Shown here in pieces: positions 41,746-49,703 of a DNA stretch of 64,000 bases. The notes under the pieces were generated by a model that saw only the letters and a list, made by a program, of their open reading frames with translations, did not search any database and was not told the origin of the DNA. Source of the DNA: Thermoanaerobacter wiegelii Rt8.B1 (GTDB lineage Bacteria > Bacillota > Thermoanaerobacteria > Thermoanaerobacterales > Thermoanaerobacteraceae); contig NC_015958.1 of assembly GCF_000147695.2 (NCBI RefSeq), positions 660,501-724,500 on the forward strand, read 5' to 3'. Within the stretch, counting starts at the first letter, position 1, and each line of letters opens with the position of its first letter. A program made the position numbers and the translations under genes.

Positions 41746-43005
41746 ATGAAGGTTTTAGTCATAGGGGGCGGAGGAAGAGAACATGCAATTGTTCACAAAC
41801 TTTCACAAAGTCCCAAAGTGGATAAAATCTACTGTGCTCCCGGAAATGCTGGCATAGGTCTTTTGGCAGAATGTGTTGACATAAAAGTTGGAGATATTGA
41901 AAAGCTTAAAGAATTTGCCATAAAAAATAACATTGATTTAACAGTGGTAGGGCCAGAGATGCCACTGGTACAAGGTATTGTGGATGAATTTGAGAAAGTA
42001 GGGCTTAAAATCTTTGGGCCTAATAAAAGTGCTGCGGCTATTGAGGGAAGCAAATATTTTACTAAACAGCTTCTTTCTAAATACAATATTCTTACTGGAA
42101 GGTTTAAAGCCTTTGACAAATATCAGGAGGCTTTGAAGTTTTTAAAAGAGACATGGTATCCTGCTGTGATGAAAGCAGATGGACTGGCACAAGGTAAAGG
42201 AGTGTTTATTGTAAAAGACTTTATAGAAGCAAAAGAAGCTCTAGACTTAATGATGAAAAAAAGGATATTTGGTGCATCAGGAGATATCATAATAATAGAA
42301 GAGATGCTTTTTGGAAAAGAAGCGTCAGTATTCGCATTTACAGATGGAGAAAATATTTTACCTATGGTTTCTGCTATGGATTATAAAAAGATCTATGAAG
42401 GAGACAAAGGTCCTAACACTGGAGGTATGGGAAGCATTGCACCAAATCCTTATCTTGAGGAAGAAACTTTAAAAGAAGTGATGGAAAGCATTTTAAAACC
42501 AATGGTAAAGGCACTTCAAAAAGAAGGCATTGTATATAAAGGAGTGTTATACGCAGGTTTAATGCTTACAAAAGAAGGACCTAAGGTTTTAGAATTTAAT
42601 GCAAGATTTGGAGACCCTGAAACACAAGTTGTACTGCCTCTTTTAAAAACAGACCTTATTGATATAATGGAAGCTACCATAGAAGGAAAACTTGATAAAA
42701 TACAAATTGAATGGGAAGACAAAAAGGCTGCATGTGCCGTTGCGGTATCAAACGGTTACCCAGGGGAATATCAGACTGGTTTTGAGATAACAGGGTTAGA
42801 AAAAGTAAAAGAAGCATTTGTATATCATGCAGGGACGGTATTAAAAGATGGTAAAATTGTCACATCAGGAGGAAGAGTGCTTGCTGTTACCTCAATAGGG
42901 GATTCATATGAAGAAGCGAGAGAAAAAGTTTATAGAGAAATTAAAAAAATAAGCTTTAAAGGGATGTACTATAGAAAAGATATTGCTTTGGTAAGCCAGG
43001 TGTAA
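41746..43005 (+). CDS. purD: GAR synthetase
   Basis: 419 residues. The ATP-grasp enzyme opens with MKVLVIGGGGREHAIVHKL. VKADGLAQGKGVFIV is the nucleotide site, and GPNTGGMGSIAPNP and LEFNARFGDPETQVVLPLL are family signatures. It joins glycine to phosphoribosylamine. Last gene of the purine run; its stop codon lies in the loop of the terminator. Confidence 0.97.
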   Translation: MKVLVIGGGGREHAIVHKLSQSPKVDKIYCAPGNAGIGLLAECVDIKVGDIEKLKEFAIKNNIDLTVVGPEMPLVQGIVDEFEKVGLKIFGPNKSAAAIEGSKYFTKQLLSKYNILTGRFKAFDKYQEALKFLKETWYPAVMKADGLAQGKGVFIVKDFIEAKEALDLMMKKRIFGASGDIIIIEEMLFGKEASVFAFTDGENILPMVSAMDYKKIYEGDKGPNTGGMGSIAPNPYLEEETLKEVMESILKPMVKALQKEGIVYKGVLYAGLMLTKEGPKVLEFNARFGDPETQVVLPLLKTDLIDIMEATIEGKLDKIQIEWEDKKAACAVAVSNGYPGEYQTGFEITGLEKVKEAFVYHAGTVLKDGKIVTSGGRVLAVTSIGDSYEEAREKVYREIKKISFKGMYYRKDIALVSQV

Positions 43006-43018
43006 ACCTGGCGTTTTT
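42995..43018 (+). terminator. Terminator of the purine operon
   Basis: GCCAGGT/ACCTGGC stem, GTAA loop (contains the purD stop) and TTTTT. Confidence 0.85.
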
Positions 43019-43088
43019 AATCAGTTTAAAGTTATGGTATAATATCTACTAACATATGCCTTAATTTTTTAAAAATGGGGGAGAAGTT

Positions 43089-43688
43089 ATGCCCAAAGAC
43101 CATGTAAAACTTTTTGATATTATATCTCCAATTTATGGGTGGTTTTTTAATTCTCAAGTGGAATATTATAGGAAAGTTTTAGCTATTTTGAAAGAACATA
43201 TTGATTTAGGAAATTACATAAAATTTTTAGATGTCGGATGTGGTACAGGTGCATTGTGTTATGTATTAAGGGAAGCTGGCTTTGAGGTTTCTGGGGTGGA
43301 AGTTTCCGCAGGTATGTTAGCACAAGCGATGAAAAGGCTGAAAAACATGGATATTAAGACATATAAGATAAATCCAGGTGAAGGGTTTCCCTTCGAAGAT
43401 AATTTTTTTGATGTGGTTACAGCTTCTTATGTGGCTCATGGTATTAAAAAGAATGAGCGGGAAATATTATATAAAGAGATGTCAAGGGTCGCAAAGCATT
43501 ATGTAATTCTTCATGACTACAATCAAAACAGAGACTTTTTTACTTCATTTGTGGAATGGTTGGAAGGTGGAGATTATTTTAATTTTGTAAAAGAAGTTAA
43601 AAAAGAACTAAAAGAAAACTTTAAAGAAGTAAAAATGGTAGATGTCAGTTCAAAAGCTTCTTTATACATCTTACAACCTAATAAATAA
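43089..43688 (+). CDS. Class I SAM-dependent methyltransferase
   Basis: 199 residues. Motif I is FLDVGCGTGALCYVL (about residue 47) and the acidic end of strand 2 is VSGVEVSAGMLAQA. Motif IV is DNFFDVVTASYVAHGI. It belongs to the Methyltransf_11/25 range, which includes small-molecule and menaquinone methylases; the substrate cannot be told. It has its own TATAAT at about 43038 and GGGGGAG ribosome site, and stands alone. Confidence 0.85.
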   Translation: MPKDHVKLFDIISPIYGWFFNSQVEYYRKVLAILKEHIDLGNYIKFLDVGCGTGALCYVLREAGFEVSGVEVSAGMLAQAMKRLKNMDIKTYKINPGEGFPFEDNFFDVVTASYVAHGIKKNEREILYKEMSRVAKHYVILHDYNQNRDFFTSFVEWLEGGDYFNFVKEVKKELKENFKEVKMVDVSSKASLYILQPNK

Positions 43689-43756
43689 ATTATGATATAA
43701 TAAATACCATGGTGTGAATAATTAATTGGCTTAAATTTTTATTAGGGTGTGGTGAA

Positions 43757-44551
43757 ATGGACTCAAGACCAATAGGTGTTTTTGACTCTGGAGTAGGAGG
43801 ACTTACAGTACTAAAAAGACTTGTTGAGGTTTTACCAGGAGAAGACTATATTTACTTTGGTGATACAAAAAGAGTTCCCTATGGCGATAGAAGTGAAGAA
43901 GAGATAAAAAAATTTGCAAAACAGATTTTAAATTTTATGAGAGAGCAAAAAGTAAAAGCTGTAGTAATAGCTTGTAATACTACTTGTGCAGTTATAAATA
44001 AAAGCGAATATGATGTGGTTCTTTTTGATGTTTTAAAAGCAGGGGCAGAGAGCGCTGCCCTATACACTATAAATAAAAAAATAGGTGTTATTGCAACTAC
44101 AAGAACTGTTGAAAGCAAAAGCTATGAAAAGAATATAAAAATTATTGATAAAAATATTGAAGTTTACCAAAAGGCATGTCCTGAGTTTGTCCCACTTATT
44201 GAAAAAGGGCTATATAATTCGCCAATAGCCTATGAAACTGCTAGCAAGTGTTTAAAAGAATTGAAAGAAAAAGATATAGATACTCTTGTTTTAGGTTGTA
44301 CCCATTATCCTTTAATGGCTTCAGTTATAGAAGAGATAATGGGGGAAAATGTAAAAATAGTAGACCCTGCAATTAAATTAGCCTATGATGTGAAAGATTA
44401 TTTATTAAAGAAAGATTTATTAAATCCTCAAATCAGGGGTAAGGCAGAATTTTTTGTAAGTGGAGATAAAGATAATTTTATCAAAACGGCAGAAATGCTA
44501 TTAGGCGAGAAAATTGAGAATGTTTTGCATGTAGACATAGAAAAATATTAA
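43757..44551 (+). CDS. murI: Glutamate racemase
   Basis: 264 residues. IGVFDSGVGGLTVLKRL opens the protein. The catalytic cysteines are C73 (VIACNTTCAV) and C181 (VLGCTHYPL). It makes D-glutamate for peptidoglycan. Start ATG 43757 follows GGGTGTGGTG. An M20 amidohydrolase gene follows after about 20 bp and is probably co-transcribed. Confidence 0.96.
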   Translation: MDSRPIGVFDSGVGGLTVLKRLVEVLPGEDYIYFGDTKRVPYGDRSEEEIKKFAKQILNFMREQKVKAVVIACNTTCAVINKSEYDVVLFDVLKAGAESAALYTINKKIGVIATTRTVESKSYEKNIKIIDKNIEVYQKACPEFVPLIEKGLYNSPIAYETASKCLKELKEKDIDTLVLGCTHYPLMASVIEEIMGENVKIVDPAIKLAYDVKDYLLKKDLLNPQIRGKAEFFVSGDKDNFIKTAEMLLGEKIENVLHVDIEKY

Positions 44552-44570
44552 AAAACAGGTGGGATTTAGG

Positions 44571-45743
44571 ATGGATATTCTCAAAGAGGCTGAAAAAGTA
44601 GAAAAAGAAGTAATAGAATTAAGGCGAAAAATACACATGTACCCTGAATTAGGTTTTGAAGAAACAAAAACTTCTGAAATTGTTTATGATTATTTAAAAA
44701 ATTTAGGGATTGAAGTAAAGAGAATTGCTAAAACTGGCGTTGTGGGGACCCTTAAAGGCAATGGAAGCAAGACGATAGCTATAAGAGCAGATATGGACGC
44801 TCTTCCAATTCAAGAAGAAAATGATGTAGAATATGCATCTAGAATTCCAGGAAGAATGCATGCTTGTGGGCATGATGTTCATACAGCTATACTTCTTGGT
44901 ACTGCTAAACTTTTGGCAAATATGAGAGATAAGTTAAAGGGAAATGTTAAGTTTATATTTCAACCAGCGGAAGAAACAACGGGGGGAGCTCTTCCGATGA
45001 TTGAAGAAGGAGTTTTAGAAAATCCTAAAGTTGATGCTATAATAGGACTACATGTAGACCCAGAACTTCAAGTAGGGCAAATAGGGATAACCTATGGAAA
45101 AGCCTATGCTTCATCAGATATGTTTGACATAATTGTAAAAGGCAAAAGCAGTCATGGGGCTGAGCCTCATAAATCGGTGGATGCCATAGTGATTGCTGCT
45201 AATATTGTAAATATGCTCCAAACTGTTGTTAGCAGAAAAGCTAATCCATTAAGCCCTATAGTGCTAACTATTGGGACTATTGAAGGAGGATATGCACGAA
45301 ATATAATAGCGAACAAAGTGAGGATGTCTGGAATTATAAGAATGATGGAAGAAGAAAAAAGAGACGAGATAGTTGAGATGGTGGAGAAGATTTGCGATAA
45401 CACAGCAAAAGCTATGGGAGGGGAAGTGGAATTTAAAAGAACAAGAGGGTATCCTTGCCTTGTAAATCACAAAGGTATGACAGACCTCATAAAGAAAACT
45501 GCTTTTTCTTTGTTAGGGGAAAGTAATGTGATAGAAGTTGCCCCAACAATGGGAGTAGAAGATTTTGCTTATTTTTTACAAAAAGTCCCTGGCAGTTTTT
45601 ATAAATTAGGATGTGGCAATAAAGAAAAAGGAATAGATAAACCTATACATAACAACCAATTTAATATCGATGAGGACTGTATTAAAATGGGCCTTGCTGT
45701 ACACGTCTCTACAGTTTTAAAATATTTAAACTCAAATGGTTAA
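44571..45743 (+). CDS. M20 family amidohydrolase (metallo-aminoacylase/carboxypeptidase type)
   Basis: 390 residues from ATG 44571 (AGGTGGG upstream; GTG 44559 possible). Metal-site motifs are ADMDALPIQEE, GRMHACGHDVHTAILLG, FQPAEETTGGALPMIEEG and GLHVDPE. The lid domain has SSHGAEPHKSVDAI. The family hydrolyses N-acyl amino acids or removes N-acetyl from diaminopimelate. Next to murI, a wall-precursor or peptide-recycling role is possible, but the substrate is not shown. Confidence 0.9.
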   Translation: MDILKEAEKVEKEVIELRRKIHMYPELGFEETKTSEIVYDYLKNLGIEVKRIAKTGVVGTLKGNGSKTIAIRADMDALPIQEENDVEYASRIPGRMHACGHDVHTAILLGTAKLLANMRDKLKGNVKFIFQPAEETTGGALPMIEEGVLENPKVDAIIGLHVDPELQVGQIGITYGKAYASSDMFDIIVKGKSSHGAEPHKSVDAIVIAANIVNMLQTVVSRKANPLSPIVLTIGTIEGGYARNIIANKVRMSGIIRMMEEEKRDEIVEMVEKICDNTAKAMGGEVEFKRTRGYPCLVNHKGMTDLIKKTAFSLLGESNVIEVAPTMGVEDFAYFLQKVPGSFYKLGCGNKEKGIDKPIHNNQFNIDEDCIKMGLAVHVSTVLKYLNSNG

Positions 45744-45915
45744 AAAATTTTTTGAAGGATTAAAAAATATTTGGAAAAAATGACGGGGATTTATTTATAA
45801 ATATTCTTTTAAAACTTACGAAAAAGGTTTACTGCAGTTTTATTTATTTGCAGTGATTAATAATTTTACAAAACTGCAGGAAAAATTTCATGTAAAAAAA
45901 TATTTAAATCAAATC

Positions 45916-45944
45916 TTGACATTTTTCATCAAATGATGCATAAT
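45916..45944 (+). promoter_or_regulatory. Promoter of a candidate small RNA
   Basis: TTGACA (45916-45921), 17 bp and CATAAT (45939-45944): close to consensus, with no coding gene starting within 190 bp. Confidence 0.78.
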
Positions 45945-45950
45945 ATTTGT

Positions 45951-46099
45951 CGGAAGAGAGGTAATGTGAATTTATCACCTCTGCCAATAGGTGAGAGGAA
46001 GCCTTAGGAATGTGTAAATCTTAACCCCCTCAATTTTATGTACTTAAAAATTTCTCCCCCTAATCCCCCTTTACTGCCGGCATACTGCCGGTTTTTTTT
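45951..46099 (+). ncRNA. Candidate ~150-nt C-rich small RNA or leader
   Basis: The segment lies between a strong promoter and a strong terminator (CCGGC 46077-46081 / GCCGG 46087-46091, then T8). It contains a 5' hairpin AGAGGT...ACCTCT (about 45956-45981) and unpaired C-rich tracts ACCCCCTC (about 46023) and CTCCCCCTAATCCCCCTTT (46054-46072). C-rich loops are typical of Firmicute sRNAs that block Shine-Dalgarno sequences. No riboswitch class is recognised. It could also be an attenuator leader of spoVB. Confidence 0.55.
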
Positions 46100-46103
46100 C
46101 ATA

Positions 46104-46180
46104 TATAAAAAGCACTGCGAATAAACTATTGTGAGGTGTTGTTTATGCACAATAGGTCTTTTATTCGCGGTGCTTTTATA
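46104..46180 (+). repeat. Long hairpin presenting the spoVB ribosome site and start codon in its loop
   Basis: TATAAAAAGCAC.GCGAATAAA (46104-46125) pairs with TTTATTCGC.GTGCTTTTATA (46160-46180). CTATTGTG (46126-46133) pairs perfectly with CACAATAG (46148-46155). A 4-nt bulge separates the two parts. The loop at 46134-46147 contains most of GAGGTG and the ATG at 46145. Confidence 0.85.
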
Positions 46181-47701
46181 TTAACTATTGCCAATATTAT
46201 AGACAGAGGCATTGGATTTATCTTTAGAATAATTTTATCAAATATGTTAGGCCCGGAAGGTACGGGTATTTATCAATTAGTTCTTCCTATATATTTTGTT
46301 TCAATAACTTTTTTAACCTCTGGTACGATGGCTGTCACTTCTCGCTTTATTTCAGAAGAAAGAGCAAAAGGAAACAAAAAAAATATGTTTAAAATTTTAA
46401 AAATTACTTTTTTGATAGTATTGATAATTGCTTTTATCATTTCTTCGTTGCTATTTTTTAATGCTAAGTACGTAGCTGAAAAGTTACTTCACGAACCGAG
46501 AGCACTTTTATCAATTCTCATTTTTGCACCGGTGCTTATCATTGTTGCTTCTTCATCAGTGTTTAAGGGTTTTTTTCAAGGAGTTATAAATATGATACCT
46601 GCTTCAGTTTCAGAAATTGTTGAACAGATAGTACGGGTATCAACAACTTTATATTTAATACAGCTTTTTACAGGAGCTACACTTGAATATTTAGTAGCGA
46701 TAGCTATATTTGGCATATCTGCAGGTGAAATTGTCAGTTTTCTTATGTATATACTTTTTTACAGAAGGGAAGTAAAAATTATAAACAAAGAAATACCTTA
46801 TGATGGAAAAGAATGGGATGCTTTTTCTATAGCAAAAACGTTAGTTATTACTTCCATACCTATAACTTTTTCAAAATTAATTGTAAATGTGTTGGATTTA
46901 GCGGAATCTTTAATAATTCCTTCAAGACTTGTTGTCTCAGGTCTCACTCACAGTGAAGCGATGTCTGAATTTGGCAAAATGTTGGGTATGGCAGTACCTC
47001 TTGCTTACATGCCAGCAGTTATAACTTCAAGTCTTTCCACTACTGTACTTCCTGCAGTTTCTGAAGCAGCTGCTCTAAAAAAGTGGGATACAGTAAGACT
47101 TAGGATTAACCAAGCAATTGGCTATACTACTTTAGTAGCTTTTCCTGCTATAATTTTATTTTTAGCTCTTCCTGAGCAAATTTCTCAGCTTTTGTATCCT
47201 TCTTCCCCAGGAGTAGGGGCTTTTGTGAGAGCGATTTCCATGGGAAGTATATTCGCATTTTTAGAAGCGGTGGTGGCTAGCATTCTCCATGGATTAGGAA
47301 AGCAAAATGTGGTTTTAAAAAATTCTATTATATGGTTGGGAGTCTGTATTATAGGTATGTATTACTTAACCGCCATGCCACAACTTAAACTTTTTGGATA
47401 TGTATACAGCTTTATATTTGCCGATGCTCTTATTTTAATGCTAAATATGTTTGAGCTCATAAAAATGACAGGATTAAGAATAGACTATTTAAATTGGTTT
47501 ATAAAACCGATAACAGCATCAACAATTATGGGAATAATTGTTATAATTATCCACAGTAAATTGTTGACAATTAATGTTAATATGTGGATAAATATTTTTT
47601 TATCAATTTTTACAGGAATTCCTGCCTATTTACTGCTTTGCTCTGCGCTGAAACTACCTTATATTGAGGATTTAAGAAAAATAATTTTGTTGAAAAATTA
47701 A
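46145..47701 (+). CDS. spoVB: Stage V sporulation protein B-like flippase (MOP superfamily)
   Basis: 518 residues from ATG 46145 (GAGGTG upstream; GTG 46136 possible). About 14 TM helices and the MurJ/SpoVB-type start SFIRGAFILTIANIIDRGIGFIFR. Internal features are RIILSNMLGPEGTGIYQLVLP and AVPLAYMPAVITSSLSTTVLP. SpoVB proteins are thought to move lipid-linked wall precursors for the spore cortex. Paralogues (YkvU, YtgP) look alike, so the exact paralogue is not certain. The start codon is inside a long hairpin. Confidence 0.88.
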   Translation: MHNRSFIRGAFILTIANIIDRGIGFIFRIILSNMLGPEGTGIYQLVLPIYFVSITFLTSGTMAVTSRFISEERAKGNKKNMFKILKITFLIVLIIAFIISSLLFFNAKYVAEKLLHEPRALLSILIFAPVLIIVASSSVFKGFFQGVINMIPASVSEIVEQIVRVSTTLYLIQLFTGATLEYLVAIAIFGISAGEIVSFLMYILFYRREVKIINKEIPYDGKEWDAFSIAKTLVITSIPITFSKLIVNVLDLAESLIIPSRLVVSGLTHSEAMSEFGKMLGMAVPLAYMPAVITSSLSTTVLPAVSEAAALKKWDTVRLRINQAIGYTTLVAFPAIILFLALPEQISQLLYPSSPGVGAFVRAISMGSIFAFLEAVVASILHGLGKQNVVLKNSIIWLGVCIIGMYYLTAMPQLKLFGYVYSFIFADALILMLNMFELIKMTGLRIDYLNWFIKPITASTIMGIIVIIIHSKLLTINVNMWINIFLSIFTGIPAYLLLCSALKLPYIEDLRKIILLKN

Positions 47702-47773
47702 CAATTATAGTATATAATAAAAATAAAACTAAGCCCAAGGGGATTTTCCTGAGGGCGAGGGAGGAGATAAAGT

Positions 47774-49174
47774 ATGATAAAAGAAAAAGCGGATTTTATT
47801 GATGATGAAAAGATAAGACAGGATTTGGAAAAGGCTAAAAAAGCGACAAGTAAAGATGCATTAGAAATTATAGAGAAAGCTAAAAAACTAAAAGGCATTA
47901 CTCCTGAAGAAGCAGCGGTACTTTTAAATGTAGAAGATGAGGATTTGCTCAATGAGATGTTTAAAGTAGCAAGGTATATAAAAGAAGAAATATATGGAAA
48001 TAGGATTGTAATATTTGCTCCCCTTTATGTAAGTAACTACTGTGTAAACAACTGTAGATATTGTGGTTACAGACATTCTAATGAGCAGGAAAGAAAAAAG
48101 CTTACAATGGAAGAAGTGAGAAGAGAAGTTGAGATTTTGGAAGAGATGGGACATAAGAGATTAGCAGTTGAAGCTGGAGAAGACCCTGTAAATTGCCCTA
48201 TAGATTATATTATCGATGTAATAAAGACGATATACGATACAAAACTTAAAAACGGAAGTATTAGAAGAGTAAATGTCAATATAGCGGCGACTACTGTAGA
48301 AAATTACAAAAAACTTAAAAAAGTAGGAATAGGGACTTATATTTTATTCCAAGAAACTTACCATAGGCCTACGTATGAATACATGCATCCACAGGGACCA
48401 AAATACGATTACGACTATCATTTGACTGCCATGGACAGGGCTATGGAGGCAGGTATTGACGACGTAGGATTAGGGGTTTTGTATGGGCTTTATGATTACA
48501 AATACGAAACTGTTGCAATGCTTTATCATGCGAACCATTTAGAGGAGAAATTTGGAGTTGGGCCACATACTATTTCAGTACCGCGACTTAGACCAGCTCT
48601 TAACACTTCAATAGATAAATTTCCATATATTGTATCAGATAAAGACTTTAAAAAATTAGTAGCAGTCATAAGAATGGCAGTGCCCTATACTGGAATGATT
48701 TTGTCTACAAGAGAAAAGCCTAAATTTAGAGAAGAAGTAATAAGCATTGGCATTTCTCAGATTAGTGCCGGTTCTTGTACAGGAGTAGGTGGATATCATG
48801 AAGAGATATCCAAAAAAGGTGGTTCAAAGCCACAATTTGAGGTAGAAGATAAAAGAAGCCCTAATGAAATTTTAAGGACTTTGTGTGAACAAGGGTATCT
48901 TCCAAGTTATTGTACTGCTTGCTACAGAATGGGACGTACAGGAGACAGGTTTATGACCTTTGCGAAATCAGGGCAAATACACAACTTCTGTCTACCTAAT
49001 GCGATACTAACCTTCAAAGAGTTTTTGATTGATTACGGGGATAAAAAAACTAAGGAAATTGGAGAAAAAGCAATATTGGTAAATTTAGAGAAAATTCCAT
49101 CAATAACTGTAAGGGAAGAGACAAAGAGAAGACTAAAAAGAATAGAAAATGGAGAAAGAGATCTTTTCTTTTAA
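47774..49174 (+). CDS. hydG: HydG: radical SAM tyrosine lyase for [FeFe] hydrogenase H-cluster
   Basis: 466 residues. The radical SAM cluster motif CX3CX2C is C90-C94-C97 in YCVNNCRYCGY. The C-terminal auxiliary cluster motif begins YCTACYRMGRTGDRFM and ends with C in NFCLPN, which separates HydG from ThiH. It cleaves tyrosine to p-cresol, CO and cyanide, the H-cluster ligands. GGGAGGAGAT lies upstream. hydE and hydF are not in this window, so the gene stands alone. A structured repeat follows it. Confidence 0.95.
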   Translation: MIKEKADFIDDEKIRQDLEKAKKATSKDALEIIEKAKKLKGITPEEAAVLLNVEDEDLLNEMFKVARYIKEEIYGNRIVIFAPLYVSNYCVNNCRYCGYRHSNEQERKKLTMEEVRREVEILEEMGHKRLAVEAGEDPVNCPIDYIIDVIKTIYDTKLKNGSIRRVNVNIAATTVENYKKLKKVGIGTYILFQETYHRPTYEYMHPQGPKYDYDYHLTAMDRAMEAGIDDVGLGVLYGLYDYKYETVAMLYHANHLEEKFGVGPHTISVPRLRPALNTSIDKFPYIVSDKDFKKLVAVIRMAVPYTGMILSTREKPKFREEVISIGISQISAGSCTGVGGYHEEISKKGGSKPQFEVEDKRSPNEILRTLCEQGYLPSYCTACYRMGRTGDRFMTFAKSGQIHNFCLPNAILTFKEFLIDYGDKKTKEIGEKAILVNLEKIPSITVREETKRRLKRIENGERDLFF

Positions 49175-49226
49175 ACTTAAAACCTCGTGAAAAGGAGGCT
49201 TTAGCTTGTTGACAAAATATTATCGT

Positions 49227-49498
49227 TGTTGGCATTTTGCATAGTTTGCTCCGGTGATATCGCAGACTAAACTAGCGCTCGGCCTCGGGCTCAAGCGGGG
49301 TTCCGGGCACATTCGTCATCCTTGACTTAGTGCCCGCCTCCGCCATCACAAGGCTACGGCCCCGCTTTCGCCTCTCAGCCTCGCTAAGTTTCCCGGCACT
49401 CAACTGAACGGGCTGGTCTTTTCTCTTATTCTCCTTTTTTAACATTTTCGGTTGAGTGCCGGGCTATCAAGTCGCTACACTTATGCAAAATGCCAACA
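49227..49498 (+). repeat. Structured ~270-nt element, copy A
   Basis: The outer 17-bp perfect inverted repeat is TGTTGGCATTTTGCATA / TATGCAAAATGCCAACA. Inside are several nested stems: AGCGGGG/CCCCGCT, CGGGCAC/GTGCCCG, GTCA(TCCT)TGAC, and a long variable stem CCCGGCACTCAAC/GTTGAGTGCCGGG. Its base composition is far more GC-rich than the surroundings. Copy B at 62839 has the same plan with compensatory changes. No ORF fits. The type of element is unknown. Confidence 0.8.
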
Positions 49499-49528
49499 TG
49501 TTATATAAAAGGTTTGTCTACAGTTTGA

Positions 49529-49555
49529 GACCTCGCTTTCACGAGGTCTTATTTT
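49529..49555 (+). terminator. Terminator at right flank of structured element A
   Basis: GACCTCG/CGAGGTC stem, then TTATTTTATA. A decayed relative of the same hairpin lies left of the element at 49190-49200 (ACCTCGTGAAAAGGAGGC). Confidence 0.75.
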
Positions 49556-49616
49556 ATATATTTTTACAATTAAAAATATGACACAATGCTAATGTCAGAA
49601 GATTTACATCTTCTCC

Positions 49617-49644
49617 TTGTTAATTTAGCGATTAGGTGTATAAT
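49617..49644 (+). promoter_or_regulatory. Promoter of the PTS regulator gene
   Basis: TTGTTA (49617-49622), 16 bp and TATAAT (49639-49644), 60 bp before the start. A small hairpin AGAAGA/TCTTCT lies at about 49597-49614 just upstream. Confidence 0.6.
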
Positions 49645-49703
49645 ATAGACGTAAAAAGAGATACTATTATTAAATTAATGTCACAGAAAAGTGATGATGT
49701 AAA

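Noticed and set aside
45951-46099. Known riboswitch (preQ1, fluoride, c-di-GMP, THF) before spoVB
   Set aside because: None of the conserved cores of these classes could be matched; the terminator lies before spoVB, but no ligand pocket is recognisable.
49227-49498. OLE RNA, HEARO or a group I intron as identity of the structured repeat
   Set aside because: OLE is much longer and sits in a different gene context; no IscB/HNH gene is near, and no group I core could be recognised. Identity left open.
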